A program made the translations under genes and the position numbers. The notes below the pieces were generated by a model that was not told where the DNA came from, ran no database searches, and worked only from the letters and a program-made list of their open reading frames with translations. Of a DNA stretch of 14,163 bases, positions 1 through 7,020 are shown piece after piece; positions within the stretch are counted from its first letter, which is position 1; each line of letters begins with the position of its first letter. This DNA comes from Palsa-851 sp035534435 (GTDB taxonomy: Bacteria > Chloroflexota > Dormibacteria > Aeolococcales > Aeolococcaceae): NCBI GenBank assembly GCA_035534435.1, contig DATLRX010000056.1, forward strand, positions 1 to 14,163, read 5' to 3'.

Positions 1-75
1 GGGCCGGGCTACGACCTGGCGAGCGGCCTGGGCACGGTCGATGCCAACGCACTGGTCCACGAACTAGCGCATTGA
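1..75 (+). CDS. C-terminal end of S53 family (sedolisin/kumamolisin-like) peptidase, partial
   Basis: Only the last 24 codons and the TGA stop are in the window; the gene enters from the left. The visible tail reads GPGYDLASGLGTVDANAL, then VHELAH. A G-Y-D-L-x-[ST]-G-L-G-x-x-D stretch close to the C-terminus is typical of S53 serine-carboxyl peptidases, where it contributes to the C-terminal calcium site. Such enzymes are secreted, usually with an activation propeptide, and cut proteins at acidic pH. The catalytic Glu/Asp/Ser residues lie outside the window, so activity cannot be judged. A subtilisin-like or other secreted protease is possible but fits the motif less well. The gene is followed at once by a strong hairpin (85-113). 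Confidence 0.6.
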   Translation, partial: GPGYDLASGLGTVDANALVHELAH

Positions 76-84
76 GCAATGCGG

Positions 85-113
85 AAGGGGCCGGGATCAA
101 ATCCCGGCTCCTT
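85..113 (+). terminator. stem-loop after the peptidase gene, possible terminator
   Basis: Bases 85-97 pair with 101-113 over 13 bp (one G-U pair) around a CAA loop, starting 10 nt after the peptidase stop. There is no T-run after it, so it may be a Rho-aided or processed 3' end rather than a classical intrinsic terminator. The inner part (CCGGG, 7-nt ATCAAAT, CCCGG) also resembles a tRNA T-arm. Confidence 0.45.
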
Positions 114-413
114 CACTGCGTTTCCCTGACGCAGGGCCGCCGTTTCCCGAGGAGTTCGGTGACTTCCTCAGCACCATCAAGGCGAGTCGGGACTTTGACT
201 CCCGGCTCCACGCAGCACGCTGCTTGATGTGCGCTTCCTTGCGGCGTGCTTGACGAGGGGCAAATTAGCAACGCCTTGAGAGAAACGCGTCCGGGCTGCG
301 TCGGCGTGACCGTGATCGAGTTGAGCACCGTGTATACGCACTGATCATGGGGTCGGCGGAGATGACTGTGTCGCATGCGAGCATCCTCTCTCTCGAATGA
401 AGTGAGATAAAGG
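114..413. other. intergenic stretch without convincing gene; series of hairpins
   Basis: About 400 bp separate the peptidase stop from the nrdJ stop. I find no convincing gene on either strand. Minus-strand frames at 113-376 and 265-594 lack a clear ribosome-binding site, recognisable domains or fit with the neighbours. The left half carries hairpins in series: 116-121/129-134, 149-153/165-169, 184-192/200-208 and 214-223/241-250. The third shares the TCCCGGCTCC arm with the hairpin at 85-113. The stretch from about 255 to 413 shows nothing I can name. Confidence 0.5.
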
Positions 414-444
414 GGGGCCGCCTCCAGCGATCGGAGGCGGCCCC
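412..444 (-). terminator. Rho-independent terminator of nrdJ
   Basis: A perfect 12-bp GC-rich stem pairs 414-425 with 433-444 around a 7-nt loop, 29 nt beyond the nrdJ stop. Read on the minus strand, the stem is followed by CCTTTATCT, a short U-rich tail, so it works in the nrdJ direction. On the plus strand there is no T-run after it. Confidence 0.8.
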
Positions 445-472
445 GGGCGAGAGGGGAGGAGGTTCTAGGTAA

Positions 473-3361
473 TCAGCTGCAGCCGCTCGTCGCTCCGCAG
501 TTGTGGCACTTGTAGCAGGCGCCGTTTCGGACCATGAGGCTGCCGCAATCGCTGCACGTCGGCGCGTCCTCCTGGTTGATGAATGCGCCTGCACTGAGGG
601 TGGAGATCGGTGTCACCGCCTTCCGCGTGGTCGCTGCGGGCGCTGCAGCGACCACCGGCGCGACCACCGGCGCGACCGCCGGCTCGGTGCCGAAATCGGT
701 GAGGTCCGCGACGTCGGACGCAGTGCCGTCTGGCTCGCGGCGGATGATGCCGAGGCGGTCACGCTCCTCCTGCGGAAGGAAGCGCGATGCGAGCCAGCGG
801 AAGATGTAATCCATCACCGACTTGGCGATCGGGATCTCGGGATTCCGCGTGAAACCCTGCGGGTCGAAACGCGTGTGCGAGAACTTGTCGACGAGCGCCG
901 GCAGCGGCACACCGTACTGCAGCGCGAGTGACACGGCGGTGGCGAACGAGTCCATGAGCCCACTGACCGTTGAACCTTCCTTGGCCATCCGCAGGAAGAT
1001 CTCACCGGGTGTGCCGTCCTCGTAGAGCCCGACGGTGATGTAGCCCTCGTGCCCGCCGACCTCGAACTTGTGCGTCAGCGCGGTGCGCTCCACAGGAAGG
1101 CGCTTGCGCAGCGGGCGCTCGACGATCTGTGTCTTGTGGCCGGTGGTCTTGTCAATGCTTGTCGCGAGCGGCTGGCTCCGCTTGCTGCCGTCGCGGTAGA
1201 TGGCGACTGCCTTGAGCCCGAGCTTCCAGCCATCGGTGTACGCGCGCTCGATGTCCTCGACGGTCGCCTCGTTGGGCATGTTCACCGTCTTGGAGATGGC
1301 GCCGCTGATGAACGGCTGCACCGCCGACATCATCCGGAGATGGCCCTGCCACGAGATTGAGCGCTTGCCATTCTGCGGGGTGAACGCGCAATCGAAGACC
1401 GCGACATCCTCTTCGCGGAGCGTCGGCGCACCCTCGATGGTGTCGTTCGCGTCGATGTACGCGATGATGTCGCCGATCGCGGTCTCGCCGTAGCCGAGAC
1501 GGCGCAACGCGGCCGGCACGGTGCCGTTGACCATCTTCAGCATCCCGCCGCCGACGAGCTTCTTGTACTTGACGAGGGCGATGTCCGGCTCGACGCCGGT
1601 GGTGTCGCAGTCGAGCATGAAGCTGATCGTCCCAGTCGGCGCGAGCACGGTCGCCTGGGAGTTGCGATACCCATGGCGGGCACCGAGCTCGTGGGCCTCG
1701 TCCCACGCGTGACGGGCGGCGCCGATGAGGTCGGCCTCAATGTTGTCGGTGGGGATGTTGTACGCGGCCTCGCGATGCTTGCCGATGACGCGGAGCATCG
1801 GCTGGCGGTTGAGCGCGTAACCGTTGAACGCGCCGACCTCGCGTGCGATGCGAGCCGACTGCGCGTACGCCTCGCCGGTGAGGATCGAGGTGAGGCAGGC
1901 GGCGAGGTCACGACCCTGGGGCGAGTCGTACGGCACGCCGCGGGCCATGAGCAGCGCACCAAGGTTCGCGTAGCCGAGACCGAGGGGGCGGAAATCCTCA
2001 CTGTTCTTGGTGATCTTCTCGGTCGGGTACGAGGCGTTGCTGACCAGGATCTCCTGTGCGGTGATCGAGATGTGGATGGCGTGCTTGTACGCATCGATAT
2101 CGATCGAACCGTCGTCATTGAGGAATCGGGTGAGGTTGATCGAGGCCAGGTTGCAGCTCGTGTCGTCAAGGAACATGAACTCGCTGCAGGGGTTGCTCGC
2201 GTTGATGCGTCCCGTCGCGGCGGACGTGTGCCAGTCGTTGATCGTCGTGTCGTACTGCATGCCGGGGTCGCCGCACTGCCACGCGGACTCGGCGATGAGC
2301 CGCATCAGCTCGCGAGCCTTGACAGTTTTGAGGATCCGGTTCGAGTCGGTGACCGCGCGCAGGTGCCAGTCGCGGTCGTCCTGCACGGCGCGCATGAACT
2401 CGTCGGTCACGCGGACCGAGTTGTTGCTGTTCTGGAAGAAGACCGACGCGTATGCCTCGCCGGTGAAGGAGCTGTCGTAGCCGGCCTCGATGAGCGCCCA
2501 CGCCTTGCGCTCCTCGCTCACCTTGCAGGTGACGAACTCCTCGATGTCGGGATGGTCCGCGTTGAGGATGACCATCTTGGCTGCGCGCCGTGTGGTGCCA
2601 CCGCTCTTGATGACGCCCGCGAAGGCATCGAAGCCCTTCATGAAGGAGACCGGCCCGCTCGCCGTCCCGCCGCCGGCGAGCGACTCGGTCGCCGAGCGGA
2701 TCGTGGAGAGGTTGGTCCCCGTACCGCTGCCGTACTTGAAGAGCATCCCCTCGGTCTTGGCCAGCGTGAGGATGGATTCCATCGTGTCCTCGACCGAGTT
2801 GATGAAGCAGGCAGAGGCTTGATTCTTGGTTCCAGGAACGCCGATGTTGAACCACACCGGGCTGTTGAAGCTCATCTTCTGATGGAGCAACAGGTGCGTG
2901 AGCTCGTCCTGGAACGCCTGGGCGTCGGCCTCCGTGGCGAAGTAGCCCCCCTCCCGGCCCCACTTCGCGATGGTGTCCGCGACACGCGAGATCATCTGCT
3001 TGACGCTGGTCTCACGACCCGGCGTCCCGAGCTTCCCGCGGAAGTACTTGCTGACCACGACGTTTGTGGCCATCTGTGACCAGAACGTCGGAATCTCGCA
3101 GTCCTTCTGCTCGAAGACCGTCTCGCCCTTCTCGTTCCCGATGGCTGCGGTGCGTGTCTCCCAGGTCACCTCGTCGAAGGGATGGACACCCTCGTGAGTG
3201 AATTTGCGTTCGACCTGGATGCCGCCCGCCTCGATCTCCACCTTGCTGCTCCCCCGGGCGTGTTCGGACCCCGATTTGCGGGGTGCGCGCCTTCCCGACG
3301 GGGGTTCCATCGCGATGTGGTGGGCGTCGTCTGGGAGGGGTTTGGAGGCGGATCGATCCAC
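473..3361 (-). CDS. nrdJ: vitamin B12-dependent (class II) ribonucleotide reductase
   Basis: Reduces ribonucleotides to deoxyribonucleotides for DNA synthesis, using adenosylcobalamin to form the active-site thiyl radical; works with or without oxygen. With the start chosen here it has 962 residues. Visible motifs are NPCSE (390-394, radical Cys392), the probable redox pair Cys185 (SACF) and Cys403 (SCNL), and APTGTIS (574-580). After an Ala/Pro/Val linker (about 895-911) comes a Cys-rich tail (C936, C939, C949, C952, C955, C961), typical of long NrdJ proteins and probably used for re-reduction. The start is GTG 3361, six bases after AGAGGA (3368-3373). An in-frame ATG at 3508 lies just downstream of the predicted -10 box and has no ribosome site; ATG 3394 and 3310 also lack one. 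Residues 1-48 are a basic extension before the conserved core (VERKFT). Family assignment is very secure; the start is likely. Confidence 0.96.
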   Translation of the reverse strand: MDRSASKPLPDDAHHIAMEPPSGRRAPRKSGSEHARGSSKVEIEAGGIQVERKFTHEGVHPFDEVTWETRTAAIGNEKGETVFEQKDCEIPTFWSQMATNVVVSKYFRGKLGTPGRETSVKQMISRVADTIAKWGREGGYFATEADAQAFQDELTHLLLHQKMSFNSPVWFNIGVPGTKNQASACFINSVEDTMESILTLAKTEGMLFKYGSGTGTNLSTIRSATESLAGGGTASGPVSFMKGFDAFAGVIKSGGTTRRAAKMVILNADHPDIEEFVTCKVSEERKAWALIEAGYDSSFTGEAYASVFFQNSNNSVRVTDEFMRAVQDDRDWHLRAVTDSNRILKTVKARELMRLIAESAWQCGDPGMQYDTTINDWHTSAATGRINASNPCSEFMFLDDTSCNLASINLTRFLNDDGSIDIDAYKHAIHISITAQEILVSNASYPTEKITKNSEDFRPLGLGYANLGALLMARGVPYDSPQGRDLAACLTSILTGEAYAQSARIAREVGAFNGYALNRQPMLRVIGKHREAAYNIPTDNIEADLIGAARHAWDEAHELGARHGYRNSQATVLAPTGTISFMLDCDTTGVEPDIALVKYKKLVGGGMLKMVNGTVPAALRRLGYGETAIGDIIAYIDANDTIEGAPTLREEDVAVFDCAFTPQNGKRSISWQGHLRMMSAVQPFISGAISKTVNMPNEATVEDIERAYTDGWKLGLKAVAIYRDGSKRSQPLATSIDKTTGHKTQIVERPLRKRLPVERTALTHKFEVGGHEGYITVGLYEDGTPGEIFLRMAKEGSTVSGLMDSFATAVSLALQYGVPLPALVDKFSHTRFDPQGFTRNPEIPIAKSVMDYIFRWLASRFLPQEERDRLGIIRREPDGTASDVADLTDFGTEPAVAPVVAPVVAAAPAATTRKAVTPISTLSAGAFINQEDAPTCSDCGSLMVRNGACYKCHNCGATSGCS
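648..683. repeat. three tandem 12-bp repeats inside nrdJ
   Basis: GCGACCACCGGC occurs twice in a row, followed by a third copy with one change (648-659, 660-671, 672-683). It encodes the Ala/Pro/Val-rich linker (repeat unit PVVA) between the catalytic core and the zinc-binding tail of NrdJ. The unit is a multiple of three, so copy changes would keep the frame. Confidence 0.75.
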
Positions 3362-3503
3362 GGTCTTTCCTCTTCTAGCTGGTGGGCGCTTCATTGTGCG
3401 GAGACGTGTGCAGAACCGCGCCCTGGCGGGCTCGAGGCCCCAATCTCTGCGAATGAGATCACCCTCATGATCCCACATCTTGGGGCTCGGCCGGTCGGGA
3501 GCC
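3362..3503 (-). promoter_or_regulatory. nrdJ 5' leader, structured, about 140 nt
   Basis: If transcription starts about 7 nt past the -10 box (near 3502), nrdJ mRNA has a leader of about 140 nt. It contains a hairpin pairing 3482-3487 with 3500-3505, a perfect 5-bp hairpin 3457-3461/3468-3472, a short GC hairpin 3428-3431/3437-3440, and the ribosome site AGAGGA at 3368-3373. Class II reductases can be controlled by cobalamin riboswitches or NrdR, but I see neither a convincing B12 box nor an NrdR box pair. Any regulatory role is inferred. Confidence 0.35.
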
Positions 3504-3508
3504 CCCAT

Positions 3509-3537
3509 ATCTTGCGAGTCACCGCGTCTGGAGTCAA
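3509..3537 (-). promoter_or_regulatory. candidate nrdJ promoter
   Basis: On the minus strand TTGACT (3532-3537, five of six bases of the sigma-70 -35 consensus) is separated by 17 nt from CAAGAT (3509-3514), a weak -10. The -35 overlaps the stop codon of the upstream VirB4-like gene. This lets nrdJ be expressed independently of that gene and argues against the in-frame ATG at 3508. Confidence 0.45.
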
Positions 3538-5657
3538 GGGGTTTCGGACCCGGTTTGTGACCTCGTCAGGATGCCACGATGGACCTCGGGAACCTCGATT
3601 CGCAGCGTCACGCGGCGGTCTCCCGCGATCAGCAGGAACTCGCCTCGAGATGCCGTTTCGAGGAACGCTCGCTGCCGCTGTGTGAGACCGAACGCCTGCT
3701 CCATCCGGATCGTTTCCGCGGTGCGATGACCGCCCAGGAGGACCACGGCGCAGTTGGTGGCGATCACGCTTCCCTCGTCGCTTCCGAGCAGGTCCTGCGC
3801 GTTCTGTGTGGCCACGACGAGTGACGCGCCGTATTTGCGACAGCGGCGCGCCAGCTGCACGAGCAGCTCGCGCAGGGGGCGATGGACGCAGAGCGCGCCG
3901 ACCTCGTCGAAGACGATGTGCCGGCGCCGGCGATCACGCCGGACGAGGTCCCACAACCAGCGCGCAACGATGAGCGTCGCCGCTGCGACATGCTCGGGTG
4001 GCATGTCGCGGAGCGAGATGGCGCACACGCCGGAGTCGACGGCAAGCGACGTTGGGCGGTTGAAGAGGGCACCGAGGCCGCCGGTGCAGAAGCGGCGCAC
4101 CACCATCGCGACCGGTCGTGCCTCGGCGTCGAGCGTGGGGAGGCAGTCCGCGAGCAACGGCACGCGATGTTCGCGCTGCGCACGCTCCAAGGCGTCGCGC
4201 GCCGCCGCGTCCACAACGGCGCGCTCGACGTCGCTGAGCCGGTCGCCGCACAGCACTGTGACCAGGTCGACGACCGCCGCAACTGCTTCCTCAGGATCGT
4301 CGTCGGCTCCTTCGAAGACATTCACGGCAGCCTCGGTTCCCGGCGCGAGCTCGAGATACCGGCCGCCGAGCGCATCGACGACACTTCGATATTCGCCCTC
4401 GGGATCGATGATCACCGAGTTGACACCGGCGACCGCAGCCTCGAGCACAAGCGTGCCGATCGCGAAACTCTTCCCGTGCCCTGATGCCGCGAACACCGCG
4501 ATGTTCGGATTAGGGTGGCGCGCTGCGTCGAAGGGCGCGACGGTCACGGGCAGGCCCGAGCGGATCGCGGCACCGAGCCGATACCCATCCGGGTCAGCGC
4601 ATCCAGCCTCGATCCAGGGGATGCACGTCGCCGCCGCCGTCGAGTCGACGAGCTTCCCGTCTCGCATTGCATCGAGGCACAGTGGGAGCGTGCTCACGGT
4701 GGCCGACAGATGCCGAAACCGCGTTTCCTCGACATCGATCATGGCCGCGGCGAACGCGACTCGCAACTGGGCACTCCGGGCCCTGGCCTCGCTGTTCGTC
4801 GGTGCGTGAACGCTCGCGATCAGCGAGAGATACAGCGGACGGCCGATGTTGCGAGCCAGCCGGTCGCGGAGCGCGGCAGCGGAGTCGAGGCCGATATCCA
4901 CATGGACGTCGCCGACTGCGCCGCGTTCCGCCTCGAGCATCCGGTGGGCTGAGAAGTCACGAAGACGGCGGTTCAGTCTGCGGAGTGCATGACTGAGCGA
5001 TGCCGGCGTCAGGTGGATGGCGATGTCGCACTCGGTCTGGACGCTCAGCAACGGTGCAAGCCACCCTGCTTCGACGGGATGCCCGGGAAGACGGCGCAAG
5101 ACCTGGCCGATCGCGATCACTGTGCCGACCGTCGCCGTGCCGGGGTATTCATGCCAGGTCAGGCCGCTCGTCATCCCGTCGGTGACCATCGACCGCAATG
5201 CCTCGTCGTTCAGCCGCTGCGCTCGCACGCCGATTGCCGCGAGCCCGTCGAGTGCGTGCGTGCAGGCCACGCTGAGTCTCGCGGCCGTCGTTTCCGTGAG
5301 CACGACATACACCGTCCGCGTGTGCCGTTGGGTCTCACGGATCCGCTCCGTCCAGTGCGAGTGCATCGCGGCGTCGAGCTCTGGATGAGGCCGTCCCCGC
5401 CGCGGAGGCTCCGGTTCTGCCAGCGGACGCACGCGGATGAGCAGCTGCATGGGTCGTTCGAGCACATGACACAGACGAGCGAAGGCGGCGGCGGCGCTCG
5501 ATTTGCGCGCCGGATCGAGTGCATTGATGTCGAGGTCGGACGTGGCAAGCACGGCGACCATGGACCCCGGCAACTCGATGCGGTCGTCAACGGGGCGGAA
5601 GCGAAACGAGATGGGAACCATCTGCTGCCGAAGAGGAACGCGTGGACGGGCGCTCAT
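3534..5657 (-). CDS. VirB4/TraC-like type IV secretion ATPase
   Basis: A 707-aa P-loop ATPase of the VirB4/TraC/HerA group, which powers substrate transfer or machine assembly at the inner membrane in type IV secretion and conjugation. Seen: Walker A AASGHGKS (K396, S397), the DPEGEYR motif (418-424) typical of VirB4/TraC proteins, Walker B HIVFDEVG (D584, E585), and ATQNAQDLL (616-624). The N-terminal 370 residues lack catalytic motifs and match the position of the VirB4 N-terminal domain. It is cytosolic with no clear membrane segment. The start ATG 5657 makes an ATGA overlap with the stop of the PrgI-ParA gene, so the two are probably translationally coupled; a GTG at 5666 is the alternative. 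The catalytic residues look intact. No relaxase, VirD4, VirB6 or pilin gene is next to it, so its machine is unknown. Confidence 0.82.
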   Translation of the reverse strand: MSARPRVPLRQQMVPISFRFRPVDDRIELPGSMVAVLATSDLDINALDPARKSSAAAAFARLCHVLERPMQLLIRVRPLAEPEPPRRGRPHPELDAAMHSHWTERIRETQRHTRTVYVVLTETTAARLSVACTHALDGLAAIGVRAQRLNDEALRSMVTDGMTSGLTWHEYPGTATVGTVIAIGQVLRRLPGHPVEAGWLAPLLSVQTECDIAIHLTPASLSHALRRLNRRLRDFSAHRMLEAERGAVGDVHVDIGLDSAAALRDRLARNIGRPLYLSLIASVHAPTNSEARARSAQLRVAFAAAMIDVEETRFRHLSATVSTLPLCLDAMRDGKLVDSTAAATCIPWIEAGCADPDGYRLGAAIRSGLPVTVAPFDAARHPNPNIAVFAASGHGKSFAIGTLVLEAAVAGVNSVIIDPEGEYRSVVDALGGRYLELAPGTEAAVNVFEGADDDPEEAVAAVVDLVTVLCGDRLSDVERAVVDAAARDALERAQREHRVPLLADCLPTLDAEARPVAMVVRRFCTGGLGALFNRPTSLAVDSGVCAISLRDMPPEHVAAATLIVARWLWDLVRRDRRRRHIVFDEVGALCVHRPLRELLVQLARRCRKYGASLVVATQNAQDLLGSDEGSVIATNCAVVLLGGHRTAETIRMEQAFGLTQRQRAFLETASRGEFLLIAGDRRVTLRIEVPEVHRGILTRSQTGSETP

Positions 5658-6841
5658 CCCGGCCACGTGGCCCGCAACTCGCTCCCGAATCTGCGCGCCA
5701 GCCGGCGGAGCGCGACTGCGGCCAGGCCCGAATCGTCCAGCCCGACAACGCGGTGCGCATTCTCGGCGGCGACGAGCGCGTCGTCCTCGGGAATGTCGCC
5801 GAGGAGCTGTCCCCCCAGGTCGGCCATCGGCTCGCTCACGTCGGTGTCGGACCGCGATCGATTGATGACGTAGCGCAATTGATGGCGCAGCCCAATCCGG
5901 CGGAGCGTTTCGGTGCTTCGATATGCGTCCTGCACGCCGCCGGCCGTCGGCACGACGACCACGAAAACGTCGTCACACGCGCTCAAGGCGGTTGTGTTGA
6001 CCGCTGACAGCTCCGGCGACACATCGAGCACCACGAGGTCAAAACCCTCCAGATCGAGTTCGCGCAGCACCTCACGCACGAGGGCCGGAGTCACCGGCCA
6101 CTCGGGATGCACGGCGCGCTGAGGGCCGAGCAGGGCGTGTGCGCCGGACGCGTGCAGGACCATGAAATCGACGACTCGCCGGTCCTCCGGAGGAGCGAGT
6201 GCGAAGTCGAGGAGCGTCTTCTCAGGGGTGCCGAGACGCACTGCCACGGTCGGGCTCCGGAGGTCGAGGTCGACGAGCGCGACCTTGGGCGCCGGGTGGT
6301 CGTCGCTGCGGAGAGCGGCGAGGAGGCACGCCAACTCGGTTGCGAGCGTGCTGCGTCCCGTGCCACCCCGGAGCGAGAAGAACGTCACCCTACGCGCTCC
6401 GCTTCGCCTCGCCGGGATGACGGCGGGCGCCAGGCGACGGACTGGCGATGCGGGCCGTGCTGCGAACAGGTCGATGATCGGCGCCCCCTGGACCGTCGAC
6501 GCGTCCGCGAGCGCCGCCGGCATGTCATTCGCGTGCTGCGCGGAGGTTCGGCCTCCATCGCCGCACCACACCGTCCCCGTTCGCGGCCGAAGCCAGAACC
6601 GGGCTGCGAAGACGGCCCAGTCGAGCGCCGGCCGCCCGTCGACGCGGATCCACCCGAGCGCGGCGGCTGCCGCGGCGATGACCACCGCGAGCGGATCCGC
6701 GAACGCCGGAGAGACCGGTGAGCGCACCAGCGCGTATGCCGCCAGCGCCCCGCCCATCACCACCGCGAGCCGCCCCGCATCGAGCCCGAACGCGATTTGA
6801 TCCGGTCGGTCGAAGCCGTCGGCGAACTCGATCTGGTCCAT
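5654..6841 (-). CDS. PrgI (VirB3-like) membrane domain fused to ParA/MinD-like ATPase domain
   Basis: A 395-aa protein with two parts. Residues about 22-66 hold two closely spaced hydrophobic segments, followed by IRVDGRPALDW and a short R-F-W-L-R-P-R stretch (65-87). That is the signature of PrgI-family proteins, small VirB3-like inner-membrane partners of VirB4. Residues about 150-390 are a ParA/MinD-type P-loop domain: Walker A SLRGGTGRST (156-165), switch I LVDLDLRSP (189-197), Walker B FDLVVLDVS (267-275). The canonical KGGxGKS/T reads RGGTGRS here: both Lys are Arg (158, 163), so ATP hydrolysis may be altered. Start ATG 6841 follows GGAG (6849-6852) by 7 nt. It is coupled by ATGA overlap to the VirB4-like gene, suggesting both work in one membrane complex. 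The ParA domain is certain at fold level; the PrgI call is good but made by eye. Confidence 0.75.
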   Translation of the reverse strand: MDQIEFADGFDRPDQIAFGLDAGRLAVVMGGALAAYALVRSPVSPAFADPLAVVIAAAAAALGWIRVDGRPALDWAVFAARFWLRPRTGTVWCGDGGRTSAQHANDMPAALADASTVQGAPIIDLFAARPASPVRRLAPAVIPARRSGARRVTFFSLRGGTGRSTLATELACLLAALRSDDHPAPKVALVDLDLRSPTVAVRLGTPEKTLLDFALAPPEDRRVVDFMVLHASGAHALLGPQRAVHPEWPVTPALVREVLRELDLEGFDLVVLDVSPELSAVNTTALSACDDVFVVVVPTAGGVQDAYRSTETLRRIGLRHQLRYVINRSRSDTDVSEPMADLGGQLLGDIPEDDALVAAENAHRVVGLDDSGLAAVALRRLARRFGSELRATWPG

Positions 6842-6878
6842 CCCGCCACTCCACTGTTTGCGTCCGCAGAATGACAGT

Positions 6879-6884
6879 ATCGTA
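6879..6884 (-). promoter_or_regulatory. possible -10 box of the PrgI-ParA/VirB4 operon
   Basis: TACGAT on the minus strand lies about 37 nt before the ATG at 6841, in the divergent gap shared with the aldehyde dehydrogenase gene. No good -35 sits at 16-18 nt, so this is weak. Confidence 0.2.
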
Positions 6885-6972
6885 GGGATCGGTCAGATCA
6901 ATGGCGCGGACAAACCGGTGCGCGGCCGGCCCGCACGAGCCCGCCGGCAGGAGCCCTCACGCTGTGCCTCGC

Positions 6973-6978
6973 CATAAT
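6973..6978 (+). promoter_or_regulatory. possible -10 box of the aldehyde dehydrogenase gene
   Basis: CATAAT (five of six bases of TATAAT) would place the transcript start near 6985, about 35 nt before the GTG start at 7021. No convincing -35 is seen 16-18 nt upstream. It lies downstream of the in-frame ATG at 6901, consistent with that codon not being the start. Confidence 0.3.
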
Positions 6979-7020
6979 CGACACGGGCGTCAACAATCGG
7001 ACGAGCGGTGGAGGACGAAG

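Noticed and set aside
85..134. Complete tRNA gene in the left intergenic region
   Set aside because: The hairpin resembles a T-arm, but no acceptor, D-arm or anticodon arm can be built around it and no CCA follows.
113..376. 87-aa minus-strand frame between the peptidase and nrdJ
   Set aside because: It lies past the nrdJ terminator, has no clear ribosome site or domain, and overlaps the hairpin series.
1673..3079. 468-aa plus-strand frame
   Set aside because: Exactly antisense to conserved nrdJ core; Arg/Val/Glu/Asp-rich composition typical of a mirror frame in high-GC DNA.
3362..3508. Cobalamin riboswitch in the nrdJ leader
   Set aside because: Only the first six bases of a B12-box-like string are found near 3433; the rest of the box and core motifs are missing.
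6901..7020. 40-residue extension of the aldehyde dehydrogenase from ATG 6901
   Set aside because: No ribosome site, atypical residues, lies upstream of the CATAAT box; GTG 7021 has GGAGG at ideal spacing.
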